DNA from: Nitrobacter sp047149785
GTDB taxonomy: Bacteria; Pseudomonadota; Alphaproteobacteria; Rhizobiales; Xanthobacteraceae
Reading direction: 5' to 3'
Length of the DNA stretch: 64,000 nt
NCBI RefSeq assembly: GCF_047149785.1
Contig: NZ_BAAGBE010000001.1
Coordinates: forward strand, 2,728,001 to 2,792,000
Below the pieces are notes generated by a model. The model ran no database searches. It was not told where the DNA came from and saw only the letters and a program-made list of their open reading frames with translations. Made by a program: the position numbers and the translations under genes. Position 1 is the stretch's first letter, and every line of letters starts with the position of its first letter. Positions 44,647 to 54,239 of the stretch are shown piece after piece.

Positions 44647-45791
44647 ATGGGAAAGCCCAGCTATTCGAATGCCATCGCCGCGATCTACGAAGCGGCGGCG
44701 CAACCCGACCTGTGGCCCAGCGCATTGGAATTGATCGCCGACTACGTGGGCACCGACAGCGGGATGCTGCTGTACCTGCCCGCATCGCGGGATAATGGTT
44801 TCATCATTTCCGGCCGTCTGCGCGAGGATTTGAACCATCTTTTCCTGAAGCACCACACCAAAAATCCTTATGGCTGCGCTTTTGCGCGCGCGCCAATCGA
44901 CCGGGCGCTTGCGACGGACATGGTCGTTCGAAAGGACATCCTCCATCGCAGCGCGTTCTATGCGGACATCCTCGCGCCGCAGGGAATTTCAGAGATCGTC
45001 GCCGTCAGGCACTCGTCCCTGTCGGGAGAAGGGCCGGGCGGCATCCTGTTCAATCTGTCGGCGGCGCAAACAAACGACGCGGAAAATGCGCTGGCGCGCC
45101 TCGACGAACTCAAATCTCACCTTTCTCGTGCGATCGACCTTACAATTCTGGCAAGTCGTTTGCCGGCCGAAAGCGACACCTCGATCAAGTGCTTGCGACG
45201 GTGTCCGGTGCCGTGGTCCTTCTGGATCAACACGGCGGCATCCTCAGAATGACCTCGAATGCTGAAACGTTGTTGCGGCAATCCGACGGGCTTGTCGTCG
45301 TCAAAAGCGACCCGCTGACACTCGCCGCACAGACACATGCAGATTCGTTACGGTTCGCGGCGAGCCTCAAGCAAGCGCTTGCGGTCGCAAAAGGTGAAGA
45401 GACGAGCCTGGAAGGGTTGATGCAAATCGAACGCCCGTCCGGCCGCCGGGCTCTGCTGATTCGCATGACACCGCTGTTGCCGCAGACATTGTCTCCGTGG
45501 AATGCGTTCGACGCGATGGCCCACGTCATGGTGCAGATTGTCGATCCGCAAGCCTCCGCCGAAGCACAAGCCGAGCACCTTCGCCTGCTGGTGGGATTGA
45601 GCGCCGCGGAGACGCGGGTTGCCGCCCTTTTGGGTGGCGGGCTTGGCCTGCCGGAGACGGCACGCGTGCTTGGCGTCTCGCTGAGCACGGTCAAGACACA
45701 CACAAAGCGCATATTCCATAAAGCCGACGTGCATTCATCAACAGCCCTTGTCCGGCTGCTGGCCTCGATTCCGATCGGGCCGCCAGGCTAG
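44647..45791 (+). pseudogene. LuxR-type HTH regulator A, frameshifted
   Basis: ATG 44647 (GGAGG 8 nt upstream) starts MGKPSYSNAIAAIYEAAAQP, homologous to the intact regulator at 47420. The frame is lost near 45155. The expected AGRKRHLDQVLATVSGAVVL is one base away and continues through a PAS-like middle to a LuxR HTH (LSAAETRVAALL, LGVSLSTVKTHTKRIF) and stop at 45791. The downstream ORF from TTG 45189 could in theory give an HTH-only protein. The type-1 repeat starts at its stop codon. Confidence 0.8.
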
Positions 45792-45892
45792 AGTCTGTTT
45801 CAACTGTGTTGAATCAGACTCGTCGCTTGTCTTTTTGTTTGAGCATGATCTTTTCCGAAAACCGGTTTCCACTTTTCGGGATCATGCTCTAG
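45791..45892 (-). repeat. Type-1 palindromic dispersed repeat, copy 3 (inverted)
   Basis: The reverse complement of the 10239-10341 copy: AGTCTGTTTCAA...TTGAATCAGACT hairpin followed by GAGCATGATC...GATCATGCTC arms around CCGAAAACCGG. It abuts the stop of the LuxR-type pseudogene, as copy 1 abuts the LysR stop. Confidence 0.85.
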
Positions 45893-45894
45893 AA

Positions 45895-46872
45895 GCGTCT
45901 TCAAGCAAAATGGCTACCGGTTCGCGTAAAGAAAACGTGTCAAAACCATAGAGCCCCGCTTCCGATTCCATCAGAAGCGGAAAGGCTCGAGTGGAGACAT
46001 TCGTTACCCGGTTGGCAGCGAACGCGAGACGCGAATGTCAAATCCAAAACTCCACTGGAAACCCGATTTTAACATTTGCAAGGACGCCTGCTGCAACCGG
46101 ATGCAAATGTCAGAATCGGACCGCCAGCAGGTTGTTCATCGCGGCAATCGGATGGGATGACCCGACGGCCTTCGGCGAGCGTCATCCGTGATCGCCTCGA
46201 CGATATTTCCAAGCCCGAAGCCTCCGGCATCGTCCGATCGGGTGACGCATCAACCAGCCCGACTCGCTAAACTAACCGCCATGATCGGCCGAGATGCGAA
46301 GCGGGAAACGCCTGCGCGACGCCGATCGACGTGGGCATTCAAAAAGCCCGTCCTGACTTTGATGACTTCCGCCATGGCCAAGCTGTTCTCATTCGACGAA
46401 TACTCGACCCGCATTCTGACCGGTCTCAACATCGTCGAGACTCATGAATTGCAGGAACTGGAGCAGGTCATTCCTTCGCTCGCGGAATGGAACGCCTACA
46501 CGATGCAGCCCGTTTCCGAGCGCGAGAAGCGATGGGCCTATCTATCGCAAAAACACATCGAGGCGATCAAGCAATCGGCTGGATAAGCCTGCCATGCGAT
46601 CGCCGGACTGCGATCATGCTTGCGCGCCGCCACCGGTCGTCGCGAGATAAAGCCGCATATCGCGCCTGATATCGCATTTACGCCGTTCCCGTGGCGGACG
46701 GTGCGCAGCATTCGGTGGAGATACGCCGCAGGCGCGAAGACCGTCAGACCTTGCCAGGGCCGCGATCGCGCGTTTCGCTGGAGCCGTTCCGGCCTTGATG
46801 GAATCAAAGCCGGGCTCTGGCTTTTTGTTTCGACGCGTTTTCTTTACGCGAACCGGCATCCACTTCGCTTGT
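45895..46872. repeat. Inverted pair of a third short repeat
   Basis: TACCGGTTCGCGTAAAGAAA at about 45917-45936 is the inverted match of TTTCTTTACGCGAACCGGCA at about 46836-46855. The pair encloses about 0.9 kb with one small gene. This repeat is common between genes in this family. Confidence 0.6.
46374..46586 (+). CDS. Small conserved-looking protein, unknown
   Basis: 70 aa: MAKLFSFDEYSTRILTGLNI, then ETHELQELEQVIPSLAEWNA and EREKRWAYLSQKHIEAIKQ. Charged and helical with no signal or TM. ATG 46362 (MTSAMAKLF) is another start. No family recognised; codon use is like the neighbours. Confidence 0.45.
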   Translation: MAKLFSFDEYSTRILTGLNIVETHELQELEQVIPSLAEWNAYTMQPVSEREKRWAYLSQKHIEAIKQSAG

Positions 46873-47139
46873 AAACGCCATGGGCGCGTGCCGGACAGGG
46901 TGCCACCGGAGAACAGGGTACAGCGGAATCGAGTCGTCGCGAAGCGCCAGAACAAGCCGGTGAACATTGATCGGAATCAGCGCGCAGTGCAGCAGGGCGA
47001 CCGGCATGAGGTGCATTCCGATTCCGTAGGTGAGGAACGCGACATTGCTGAAGAGCGCGACGATGCGCAGCGGGATCATGCGCTTCATGTAAAATGTCAG
47101 AAGCACCAGAAACGAGGCGATGTAGCCGACGTAATCCAT
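46804..47139 (-). CDS. Small inner-membrane protein (YgjV-like)
   Basis: 111 aa with three hydrophobic helices: YVGYIASFLVLLTFYM, IPLRIVALFSNVAFLTYGIG and MPVALLHCALIPINVHRLVL. The YGIG...LHxxLIPxNxxRL pattern resembles YgjV-type membrane proteins, some fused to cyclic-nucleotide domains. ATG 47139 has AAGGGG 6 nt upstream. The last 25 codons run into the repeat region, so the C-terminus may be altered. Confidence 0.65.
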   Translation of the reverse strand: MDYVGYIASFLVLLTFYMKRMIPLRIVALFSNVAFLTYGIGMHLMPVALLHCALIPINVHRLVLALRDDSIPLYPVLRWHPVRHAPMAFTSEVDAGSRKENASKQKARARL

Positions 47140-47419
47140 GGCAACCCCTTCAACACGGAAAGGTCGCGCGCATGGCCATATCCAGCGCTTCATTTCAGAG
47201 GAGCACATCGCATGCAACCACGTCGTCCCCCGATCGGAGGATTGCGATCGTCTCGTTAGCGGAACGTTCATAACATCGCTAAGAGATGAATAAACGATCG
47301 TCCCCCGATCGGGGGATGCGCATCCCTCGAACGGAGGATAAAACAGGCATGCGGATGACGGTCATATTTGAGGGCAACGCATGGCGCAGGTTTTTGCGGA
47401 AATATAGCAGGGGTTCGCT

Positions 47420-48574
47420 ATGTCGAGGCAGAAGACCTCTTTGCTCGACCTCATCTATAGCGCCATCGCCGATCCCGGCCGCTGGCCGGAGATTCTCACG
47501 CGCGTCGCCGATCACCTGGGTGCGGTCGGCGGATTGCTCATGCACATTCCGACGGCGGGCCAGGGCCGCGTCATCGACATTTACGGGCGGCTGTCCGAAG
47601 AACACGCCGCGATCGTTCGCGAGTACTACCCGTGGAATCCGTGGTCGAAAGCGATGCTCGACGTTCCCGTCAACCGGGCCGTCATCGTCGGCTCGCGTCT
47701 GAAGCCGGGCGAGATTTTCAAGACAGGGTTCTACGCCGACGTTCTGCGGCCCCAGGGTCTTGTGGACATCATGAATGTCAATCATGCCGCGTTGGCGCAG
47801 AACGGTGGCGTCGGCGGGTTCGGATTTTGCCTGTCGCCCCGCGGCACGGAGCAGGCTCATCATCGTGTCCGCCGCATGCAGCATCTGGTGCCACACCTCA
47901 GCCGGGCGCTCGAAGGTACCCTGCAACTCGGCCGTCTCGCTGACGGCAGGCAACAGTTGGCGAGCGTGCTGCAACTGATGCCCAACCCCGCGCTGCTCAT
48001 CAACGCGAAAGGCCGCATCACGTTCGCCAACGCGGCGGCGGAGGTGCTGCTGCGGATGGGCGACGGTTTGTCGGCCGATAGCGAAGGCGACCTCCAGTTC
48101 ACCGCCGCCTTTCCCGCCGAGAGCGCCGCGCTGACGGGAATGCTCTCGCAGGCGCTCGCCGTCGCCGCCGGCACCGGCGATACGCTCGGCGAGCCGCTGC
48201 GGCTCACGCGCCCCTCCGGCGCGCCGCCGCTGCTGGTGCTGCCGGTGCCGCTGCCGCCGCCCGCCTTCGAACTATGGAATCTGCTGGAGCCCGCGCGCGT
48301 CCTGGTGCTCATCATCGATCCGTCTGCGCAAAGGCGGCGAAAGGCATCGACGGTTCAAGCCGCATTCGGGCTGACACTCGCCGAAGCAAGGGTCGCCGTC
48401 CTCGTCGCCGACGGGCTGACCGGGCCGCAGACTGCGGACGCGCTGGGCATTTCGCTTTCGACCGTGAAGACGCATCTCAAGCGCTGCTTCGACAAGATCG
48501 GCATCCATTCGCAGGTCGCCCTCGCGCGCCTGCTCGCCACCCTGCCGATCGATCCGACCGGCGGATGGAACTGA
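47420..48574 (+). CDS. LuxR-type HTH transcriptional regulator B (intact)
   Basis: 384 aa. An N-terminal sensor-like region (SLLDLIYSAIADPGRWPEIL, DHLGAVGGLLMHIPTAGQG, VVEYYPWNPWSKAM-like) precedes a PAS-like segment (LQLMPNPALLINAKGRITFA) and a C-terminal LuxR HTH (LTLAEARVAVLVADGLTGPQ, ADALGISLSTVKTHLKRCFD). No autoinducer-binding domain is recognisable. AGGGG lies 6 nt before ATG 47420. It is followed after 1 nt by paralogue C, so the two were one transcript. Target genes unknown. Confidence 0.85.
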   Translation: MSRQKTSLLDLIYSAIADPGRWPEILTRVADHLGAVGGLLMHIPTAGQGRVIDIYGRLSEEHAAIVREYYPWNPWSKAMLDVPVNRAVIVGSRLKPGEIFKTGFYADVLRPQGLVDIMNVNHAALAQNGGVGGFGFCLSPRGTEQAHHRVRRMQHLVPHLSRALEGTLQLGRLADGRQQLASVLQLMPNPALLINAKGRITFANAAAEVLLRMGDGLSADSEGDLQFTAAFPAESAALTGMLSQALAVAAGTGDTLGEPLRLTRPSGAPPLLVLPVPLPPPAFELWNLLEPARVLVLIIDPSAQRRRKASTVQAAFGLTLAEARVAVLVADGLTGPQTADALGISLSTVKTHLKRCFDKIGIHSQVALARLLATLPIDPTGGWN

Positions 48575-48575
48575 C

Positions 48576-49730
48576 ATGGCACGCCGCCAGGACGCGCTCC
48601 TCGACCTGATTTACGGCGCGATCGCCAACCCGGACCGGTGGCCCGAAGCCCTGACGCAGGTAGCGGATCATCTCGGCGCCATCGGCGGAATGGTCATGCA
48701 CATCCCTGCCGCCGGCAACGGGCATGTCACCGCGACCTACGGCCGCCTTTCCGCGCAATACGCGGCGGTCGTTCATAACCACTATGCCTGAAATCCATGG
48801 GCGGTCGCAATGCAGGCCGTCCCGTTGAATCAGGCGGTCGTCGCCAATTCGTTCTTGCAACCCGGACAATTGTTCAAGACAGCCTTCTACGCCGATGTCC
48901 TGAAACCTCAGGGAATCGTGGAGGCCATAAGTTCGAGGCATCATGCGTGTTCGCCGGAGGGCGGGACCGGCGGATTTGGATTCATGCTGTCGGCCCGAGG
49001 CGCGGGGCAGGCTCACCATAACGTTCGCCGCATGCAACGTCTGGTGCCGCACCTCAACCGGGCGCTCGACGGCACGCTGTACCTCGGCCGCTTCGCGGAT
49101 GGCGCGCGTCAGTTGGCCAGCGTGCTGCAACTGATGCCAAATCCCGCTTTGCTGATCAACGCGAAAGGCCGCGTCGCGTTCGCCAACGCGGCGGCGGAGG
49201 TGCTGCTGCGGGCAGGCGACGGTCTGTCGATCGATCGTGACGGCGGCCTGCAACTCGCCGCCGCCGTTCCCGCCGAGAGCGCCGCGCTGGCGAGAATGCT
49301 GGCTCAGGCGCTCGCCGTCGCCGCCGGCACCGGCGATACGCTCGGCGAGCCGCTGCGGCTCACGCGCCCCTCCGGCGCGCCGCCGCTGCTCGTGCTGCCG
49401 GTGCCGCTGCCGCCGCCCGCCTTCGAACTGTGGAATCTGCTGGAGCCCGCGCGCGTCCTGGTGCTCATCATCGATCCGGCTGCGGAATGGCGCGGCAAGG
49501 CGTCAACGATCCGGGCGTCCTTCGGGCTGACGATGGCCGAGGCCCGCGTAGCCGTGCTGGTCGCCAGCGGCCTCTCGGGCCCGCAGGCCGCGGACGCGCT
49601 GGGCATTTCGCTTTCGACCGTGAAGACCCATCTCAAGCACTGCTTCGACAAGATCGGCATCCATTCGCAGGTCGCCCTCGCGCGCCTGCTCGCCACCCTG
49701 CCGACCGATCCGAGCGGCGGATGGAACTGA
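48576..49730 (+). pseudogene. LuxR-type HTH regulator C, single in-frame TGA
   Basis: ATG 48576 opens a 384-codon frame matching regulator B along its length, interrupted only by TGA at 48789-48791. B has YYPWNPWSKAM where C has HYA-stop-NPWAVAM, so a Trp TGG became TGA. The C-terminal half, including the HTH, is intact, and ATG 48810 could give a 306-aa product. DNA of the last 500 nt is almost identical to B, although the N-terminal halves differ. Confidence 0.85.
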
Positions 49731-49832
49731 CGTCACGGTGATCTTCGCGTCTCGCCACTGGGAACGGGCCGGCATCCACAGGAGATCCGATCTAATTTTT
49801 TATCCCCTCACCTTCCGGTCCCGATCGCTCCT

Positions 49833-50873
49833 TCAGCCCGCGACCACCGGGCCGCCGGCTTTTTTCCATGCATCGATGCCGCCCTCGATATGCGCGGCGT
49901 TGGCCAGGCCGGCCTCCTTCGCCGCGGTGACGGCCATGGCCGAGCGCTCTCCGAAAGCGCAGAAGAACACGATGCGGCGTCCGGTCGCGGCGGCGACTTC
50001 GCGCAGCATGCCGCCGGGCTTCAGGCTGTCGGCGATATCGGGATACGGCGCATGCAGCGCGCCCGTCAGCGTGCCGTGTTTGACGCGCTCGTGAGCTTCG
50101 CGCAGATCGACCAGCAAAATGTCGGGCTGGCCGAGCCGGGCGATCGCCTGGCGCGGCGTCAGCGCCAGACCCTGCTTCGCCAGATCGTCCTGCCTCAGGC
50201 CGACATGCATGTTGGCGGGGATCACCACGTCCATCAGCTTCGGGTTCGGCAATTTCAGGTTGTTCATCAGCTCGATATAGTCGTCCACCGAGCGCACCTG
50301 CAGCCGCGGATTGTAGCGCTTCTCCTCGCCGATGGTGGAAACCGTGTCGCCCTTGTAGTCGTGCGCGGGGAACACCATGGTCTCGTCCGGCAGCTTCAAG
50401 AGCCGGTTGAAGATCGAATCGTACTGCGCGCGCGCGCTGCCGTTCTGGAAGTCGGTGCGGCCGGTGCCGCGGATCAGCAGCGTATCGCCGGTGAAGACGC
50501 GGTCGCCCATCATGTAGCTATAGGAATCGTCGGTGTGGCCCGGCGTGTACATCACGTCGAGGCCGATGCCTTCGACCGTGATCTTGTCGCCGTCGCTGAC
50601 GCGCATCGAGACCACGTCGGCCTTGGTCTGCTCGCCCATGACGGTGACGCAATGGGTGCGATCGCGCAATTCGCCGAGCCCGGTGACGTGATCGGCATGA
50701 AGATGCGTATCGACGGCCTTCACGAGCTTGAGATCGAGTTCGCGCAGCAACTGGCAGTAACGGTCGACCTTCTCCAGTACCGGATCGAGGATCAGCGCCT
50801 CGCCACCGGCGCGACTCGCCAGCAGGTAGCTGTAGGTTCCGGAGACGCTATCGAACAATTGGCGAAAGATCAT
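49833..50873 (-). CDS. Persulfide dioxygenase-rhodanese fusion
   Basis: 346 aa. The metallo-beta-lactamase fold carries HxHxDH at 57-62 (THLHADHVTG), YTPGHTDDSYSY, VFTGDTLLIRGTGRTDFQNG and VFPAHDYKGDTVSTIGEEK. This is the ETHE1-type persulfide dioxygenase that oxidises glutathione persulfide to sulfite. The C-terminal rhodanese domain (residues 240-346) has an active-site loop with Cys305 (FFCAFGERSAMA), for sulfur transfer. Such fusions detoxify sulfide. Start ATG 50873 is conserved in style (MIFRQLFD). No regulator is adjacent. Confidence 0.92.
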   Translation of the reverse strand: MIFRQLFDSVSGTYSYLLASRAGGEALILDPVLEKVDRYCQLLRELDLKLVKAVDTHLHADHVTGLGELRDRTHCVTVMGEQTKADVVSMRVSDGDKITVEGIGLDVMYTPGHTDDSYSYMMGDRVFTGDTLLIRGTGRTDFQNGSARAQYDSIFNRLLKLPDETMVFPAHDYKGDTVSTIGEEKRYNPRLQVRSVDDYIELMNNLKLPNPKLMDVVIPANMHVGLRQDDLAKQGLALTPRQAIARLGQPDILLVDLREAHERVKHGTLTGALHAPYPDIADSLKPGGMLREVAAATGRRIVFFCAFGERSAMAVTAAKEAGLANAAHIEGGIDAWKKAGGPVVAG

Positions 50874-50994
50874 GATCGCGCAACCCTGCTTTCCGGGGCA
50901 AATATTTCTCGCCCGTCGGATATAACAGTAAACTTATGCTGAGTTCGCGCGATTACAACGGATCAGAGATCCCGCCGACGGCTTGCGGGTCACT

Positions 50995-51885
50995 TTATCC
51001 TCCAACCCGCTTCAGCTCCGCGACCAGCCGGTCGATCGCATCTGGCAGCATCGGCCCGCCGCACACCGTGAGGTCTTCGGGAATGACGATGCGCCGCGAC
51101 GGCGGATACAGCTTTTCCAGCGCCGGATGCAGCAGCAGCGCGCTGCCTTCGTCCTCGGCGACGTCGCGGCCGTCGGATATCAGGATGAAGTCCGGCCGAT
51201 CGGCCACGATGGCTTCGAGCGTGGCAAACCCGCTGGCGTGGCTGCCAAGGCCGGCCGCGGCGTTCGACAGTCCCGTGATCGATAGCAACGCGCTGGTGAT
51301 GCTGTCGTCGCCCGAAACCCAGCCGCGTCGCGACAGCGCCAGCACCCGATAGGGCTTGCGCGCCACTGCCTTTCTCGCACGGGCGATCGCGGCATCGAGA
51401 CGCGCGACCTGGGCTTCCGCGCGATCCGGGTGCCCGACGAGATCGCCCATCCGGCGGATCTGCGCCTTCACGTCGTCGATCGACCTTGCGATGTCGAATT
51501 CGGCGACCCTCATTCCCTGGCGTTTCAGCAATTGGCGCGTCGCTCGCTTCATGTAGAGGCCGGCGACGACCACGTCCGGTTTGAGCGTCAGCACGTCTTC
51601 CGCTTCGCCCGACAGCCGCCGATATGTCCGCGCCTCGGCTGCCGCCCAGGAGCGCGCAGCGTCCCGCGAATAAGGGCTGAGGCCGACGATCTGGGCGGGA
51701 TCGGCAAGCGTCATCAACAACTGATCGGTGCAGACGTTGATCGAGGCGACGCGCGGCAGGCCGGCGGCCTGCGCCTGCGTTGCAAGGGTCAATGTCAGGA
51801 CAGCCGCGGCAAGGCCACTGCTATTCTGACCGATCCAGCTCCGGATCGCCTTGCGAAGACGATGCAACCGCGCGACAGGCGGCAT
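50995..51885 (-). CDS. btuF: Cobalamin ABC transporter, periplasmic binding protein BtuF
   Basis: 296 aa from ATG 51885 (GGAGG 10 nt upstream; 51906 is a longer option overlapping btuD). It has a signal peptide ending LATQAQA and a class III (helical-backbone) binding fold: LPRVASINVCTDQLLMTLAD, AEDVLTLKPDVVVAG and RPDFILISDG. Specificity for B12 is inferred from the cobalamin riboswitch at the head of the operon; similar proteins bind haem or siderophores. It is the last gene of btuC-btuD-btuF. Confidence 0.85.
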   Translation of the reverse strand: MPPVARLHRLRKAIRSWIGQNSSGLAAAVLTLTLATQAQAAGLPRVASINVCTDQLLMTLADPAQIVGLSPYSRDAARSWAAAEARTYRRLSGEAEDVLTLKPDVVVAGLYMKRATRQLLKRQGMRVAEFDIARSIDDVKAQIRRMGDLVGHPDRAEAQVARLDAAIARARKAVARKPYRVLALSRRGWVSGDDSITSALLSITGLSNAAAGLGSHASGFATLEAIVADRPDFILISDGRDVAEDEGSALLLHPALEKLYPPSRRIVIPEDLTVCGGPMLPDAIDRLVAELKRVGG

Positions 51886-51890
51886 CGCGA

Positions 51891-52673
51891 TCATGCCTCC
51901 GACCATGGCACGATGACGGTTTCGCGTTGATAGTCGGCCCGATAGGTCCTGACGCGAAAGATAGTCTCGATGATCGTCTCCGAAAGTGCGTCTGCAGGCG
52001 GTCCCTGCGACACCAGACGCCCCTCGGACAGCACGAGAGCGATATCCGCAAACCGTGCCGCGAGCCCGAGATCGTGCGTCACCACGATGACGAGCGTTCC
52101 GTTGTCGGCCGCGGTCCGCAACCTGGTCATGACCTCGATCTGATAGCGTGGATCGAGCGATGCGGTCGGCTCGTCGGCCAACAGAATTGGAGCTTCCACG
52201 GCCAGCACCCGCGCCAGCGCCACCCGGCCGCGCTCGCCGCCGGACAATTCCGTCACCGGTCGATCACTTAAACTTACCACGTCGGTCGCCTGCATCGCCC
52301 GCATCACCGCGGCGGCGTCCGCCCCGGTCAGTCGCGCCGGATCGACCGCGCCATGCGGGTAGCGCCCGAGCGCCACGATATCCCGCGCCGGCAGCGGCCA
52401 GTGCATCTGGTGGCCCTGCGGCAGGTAGGCGAAACGGCGCGCGCGCGCATCGAGGGCGAGCGAGGACAGCGCGTCGCCGCAAACCTCGATCGTCCCGTCC
52501 GATGGCAGGAGGCCCGCCAACGCCCGCAGCAACGTGGTCTTGCCGGCGCCGTTCGGCCCGACCAGCGCGGCAAGGCACCCGCGCGGGAGCGCCAGCGAAA
52601 TGTCGCTCAGGACAACCCGCTTTCCGAGACTCACCGACAGCGACGAGGCAATGAGAATGGCGGCTTCGCTCAT
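51891..52673 (-). CDS. btuD: Cobalamin ABC transporter ATPase BtuD
   Basis: 260 aa. Walker A GPNGAGKTT (39-47), signature ELSGGERGRVALARVL, Walker B PILLADEPTASLDP, H-loop VTHDL. The FecE/BtuD pattern YLPQGHQMHWPLPARDIVAL includes the Q-loop. ATG 52673 overlaps the btuC stop (ATGA); a longer open frame upstream is inside btuC. Confidence 0.9.
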   Translation of the reverse strand: MSEAAILIASSLSVSLGKRVVLSDISLALPRGCLAALVGPNGAGKTTLLRALAGLLPSDGTIEVCGDALSSLALDARARRFAYLPQGHQMHWPLPARDIVALGRYPHGAVDPARLTGADAAAVMRAMQATDVVSLSDRPVTELSGGERGRVALARVLAVEAPILLADEPTASLDPRYQIEVMTRLRTAADNGTLVIVVTHDLGLAARFADIALVLSEGRLVSQGPPADALSETIIETIFRVRTYRADYQRETVIVPWSEA

Positions 52674-53695
52674 GCGAGGCCTCCGCCCAGCGCGCGACGC
52701 TCGCGCACGATCATATACAGGAAGAACGGCACGCCGATCAGCGCGGTCAGCACGCCGACCTTGATGTCCGATGTCGAGGGAATGAGGCGAACCGCGATAT
52801 CGGCCGCGAGCAGCAGCGCAGCGCCGGTCAGCGCGCTCGGCACCATCAGCCGCGCCGGGTCGTAACCGATCAGGGGACGCATCAGATGCGGCGCGACCAG
52901 GCCGATGAAGCCGATGGCGCCCGCGACAGCCACCGCGCCGCCGACGCCGAGCGCGACGCCGAGGATCGTCCACAACCGCAATCGGCCGACATCGACGCCG
53001 AGGCTCAGTGCGGATTCCTCGCCGAGGCTGAGCGCGCGAAACGCATGGCGCCGGCTCATCAGGATCGCGGCACCCACGACGATGAACGGCAGCGCCAGCG
53101 TCACATGGCGAAAGCTGCGGTCTTCCAGCGAGCCCAGCAGCCAGAACGCGATCTCCAAAGCAGCGAACGGGTTGCGCGACAGGTTCATGGTCAGCGACGT
53201 CGCGGCTCCCGCAAGCGAGGAGATCGCAAGCCCGGCAAGGATCAGGATCAGCAGGCTGGCATTGCGTCCCGCGACCGCGAGCAGCACGAACACGGAAGCA
53301 AACGCCGCGACGATGGCGGCGACCGGAAGCGCGAAGGACCGCACGTCGATCCCTCCGAGCGCGATGACCAGCACCGCGCCGAACGCCGCCGCCTGCGGCG
53401 CGCCGAACAGCGAGGGCGACGCCAGCGGGTTGCGCAGCAGGCCTTGCAAGGCCGCTCCCGACAAACCGAGAATGGCGCCGATCGCGAGCCCGAGAATCGC
53501 GCGCGGCAACCGGATGTCCTGCACGATGATCCGCTGGACCTCGCTGCCGCCGCCGAACAAGGCGTCGAGAACGGTCGCCGGCGACAGCCTCACAGGACCC
53601 ACGCCGAGCGACACGAGCATCAAAAGCGCGACTCCCGCACACAGCGCGACCGTCACGACCGCTCGCCGGCGGGCCGCGATGTCTTGCGTCACCAT
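52670..53695 (-). CDS. btuC: Cobalamin ABC transporter permease BtuC (FecCD family)
   Basis: 341 aa with about ten TM helices. FecCD landmarks are RLPRAILGLAIGAILGLSGAA, LQGLLRNPLASPSLFG, LAGLAISSLAGAATSLTM and VAGAIGFIGLVAPHLMRPLI. ATG 53695 (MVTQDIAAR) is chosen because the upstream TTG lies beside a regulatory hairpin. It follows a cobalamin riboswitch and is coupled to btuD. Confidence 0.9.
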   Translation of the reverse strand: MVTQDIAARRRAVVTVALCAGVALLMLVSLGVGPVRLSPATVLDALFGGGSEVQRIIVQDIRLPRAILGLAIGAILGLSGAALQGLLRNPLASPSLFGAPQAAAFGAVLVIALGGIDVRSFALPVAAIVAAFASVFVLLAVAGRNASLLILILAGLAISSLAGAATSLTMNLSRNPFAALEIAFWLLGSLEDRSFRHVTLALPFIVVGAAILMSRRHAFRALSLGEESALSLGVDVGRLRLWTILGVALGVGGAVAVAGAIGFIGLVAPHLMRPLIGYDPARLMVPSALTGAALLLAADIAVRLIPSTSDIKVGVLTALIGVPFFLYMIVRERRALGGGLA

Positions 53696-53719
53696 GCAGC
53701 GCCGGTGCTGCGGCAACTC

Positions 53720-53739
53720 GTCGGACCAGCCGGTCCGAC
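53720..53739 (-). promoter_or_regulatory. Candidate riboswitch expression-platform hairpin
   Basis: GTCGGACC and GGTCCGAC form a perfect 8-bp stem with a 4-nt loop between the riboswitch and btuC. No U tract follows, so control by hiding the start region is more likely than termination. Confidence 0.45.
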
Positions 53740-53814
53740 AGCACAGTTCGGGAAACCCAAAATTCGGGAAACCATGGCGACCCTTTCCGCCGACCCACCG
53801 TCGCGCGCGGTAAA

Positions 53815-53992
53815 TTGCGTCACCGGCCGGTCTCCTGGCTCGCGGCCGTTATCCGGATCCGTCTTCCCTTACATGCGTGGCATGTTCGGCGGCGGAATGG
53901 ACGTGGATGGCCGCTTACAGTTGCGGGGGCAGCCGCGGCGTTGGGACCGATAGCCCCGCACCGCGTTCCCGTTTCACCTCCCTTAGAGTGCT
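53815..53992 (-). ncRNA. Cobalamin riboswitch
   Basis: Read on the minus strand the segment has the conserved core in order: AAGGGAGGTGAAACGGGAAC, GCCCCCGCAACTGTAAGCGG, a GCCACGCATGTAAGGGAAG block and GAGCCAGGAGACCGGCCGG (B12 box). It lies upstream of btuCDF and should repress it when adenosylcobalamin is bound. Confidence 0.93.
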
Positions 53993-53999
53993 TCACGCT

Positions 54000-54145
54000 T
54001 TGACGGAAGCATCTCGATTAGCCGTCATTGCCGGGCTTGCCCCGGCAATCTTCAAGAGAAGATGGATGCGCGGGACATAGGCGAGCGAAGCAACGCCGTT
54101 CTTCGAACGGCTATGCCCGCGCATGACGCCGGAGCACGGAATTAA
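54000..54145. repeat. Type-2 dispersed repeat
   Basis: Contains CGTCATTGCCGGGCTTGCCC, AGATGGATGCGCGGGACATA and an internal inverted repeat GTTCTTCGAAC, then CGCGCATGAC. This family (CGTCATTGC...GGATGG...GGGCATGAC) is widespread between genes in Bradyrhizobiaceae. A related copy is at 10083-10200. Confidence 0.65.
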
Positions 54146-54239
54146 TCCCGTGTAATCGTGAACCGCTCTTAGGAGGCACCGGTGACACCGCAAACAAGCA
54201 CAGCGGAACAGGACGTGCAACCCATTGCCGGGATGAACA

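Noticed and set aside
48789..48791. TGA read as Trp or selenocysteine in LuxR-type gene C
   Set aside because: Other genes in the window use TGA as stop, and no SECIS-like stem was noticed; simple mutation fits better.
52886..53953. Plus-strand frames over btuC
   Set aside because: Antisense frames that also run through the cobalamin riboswitch.
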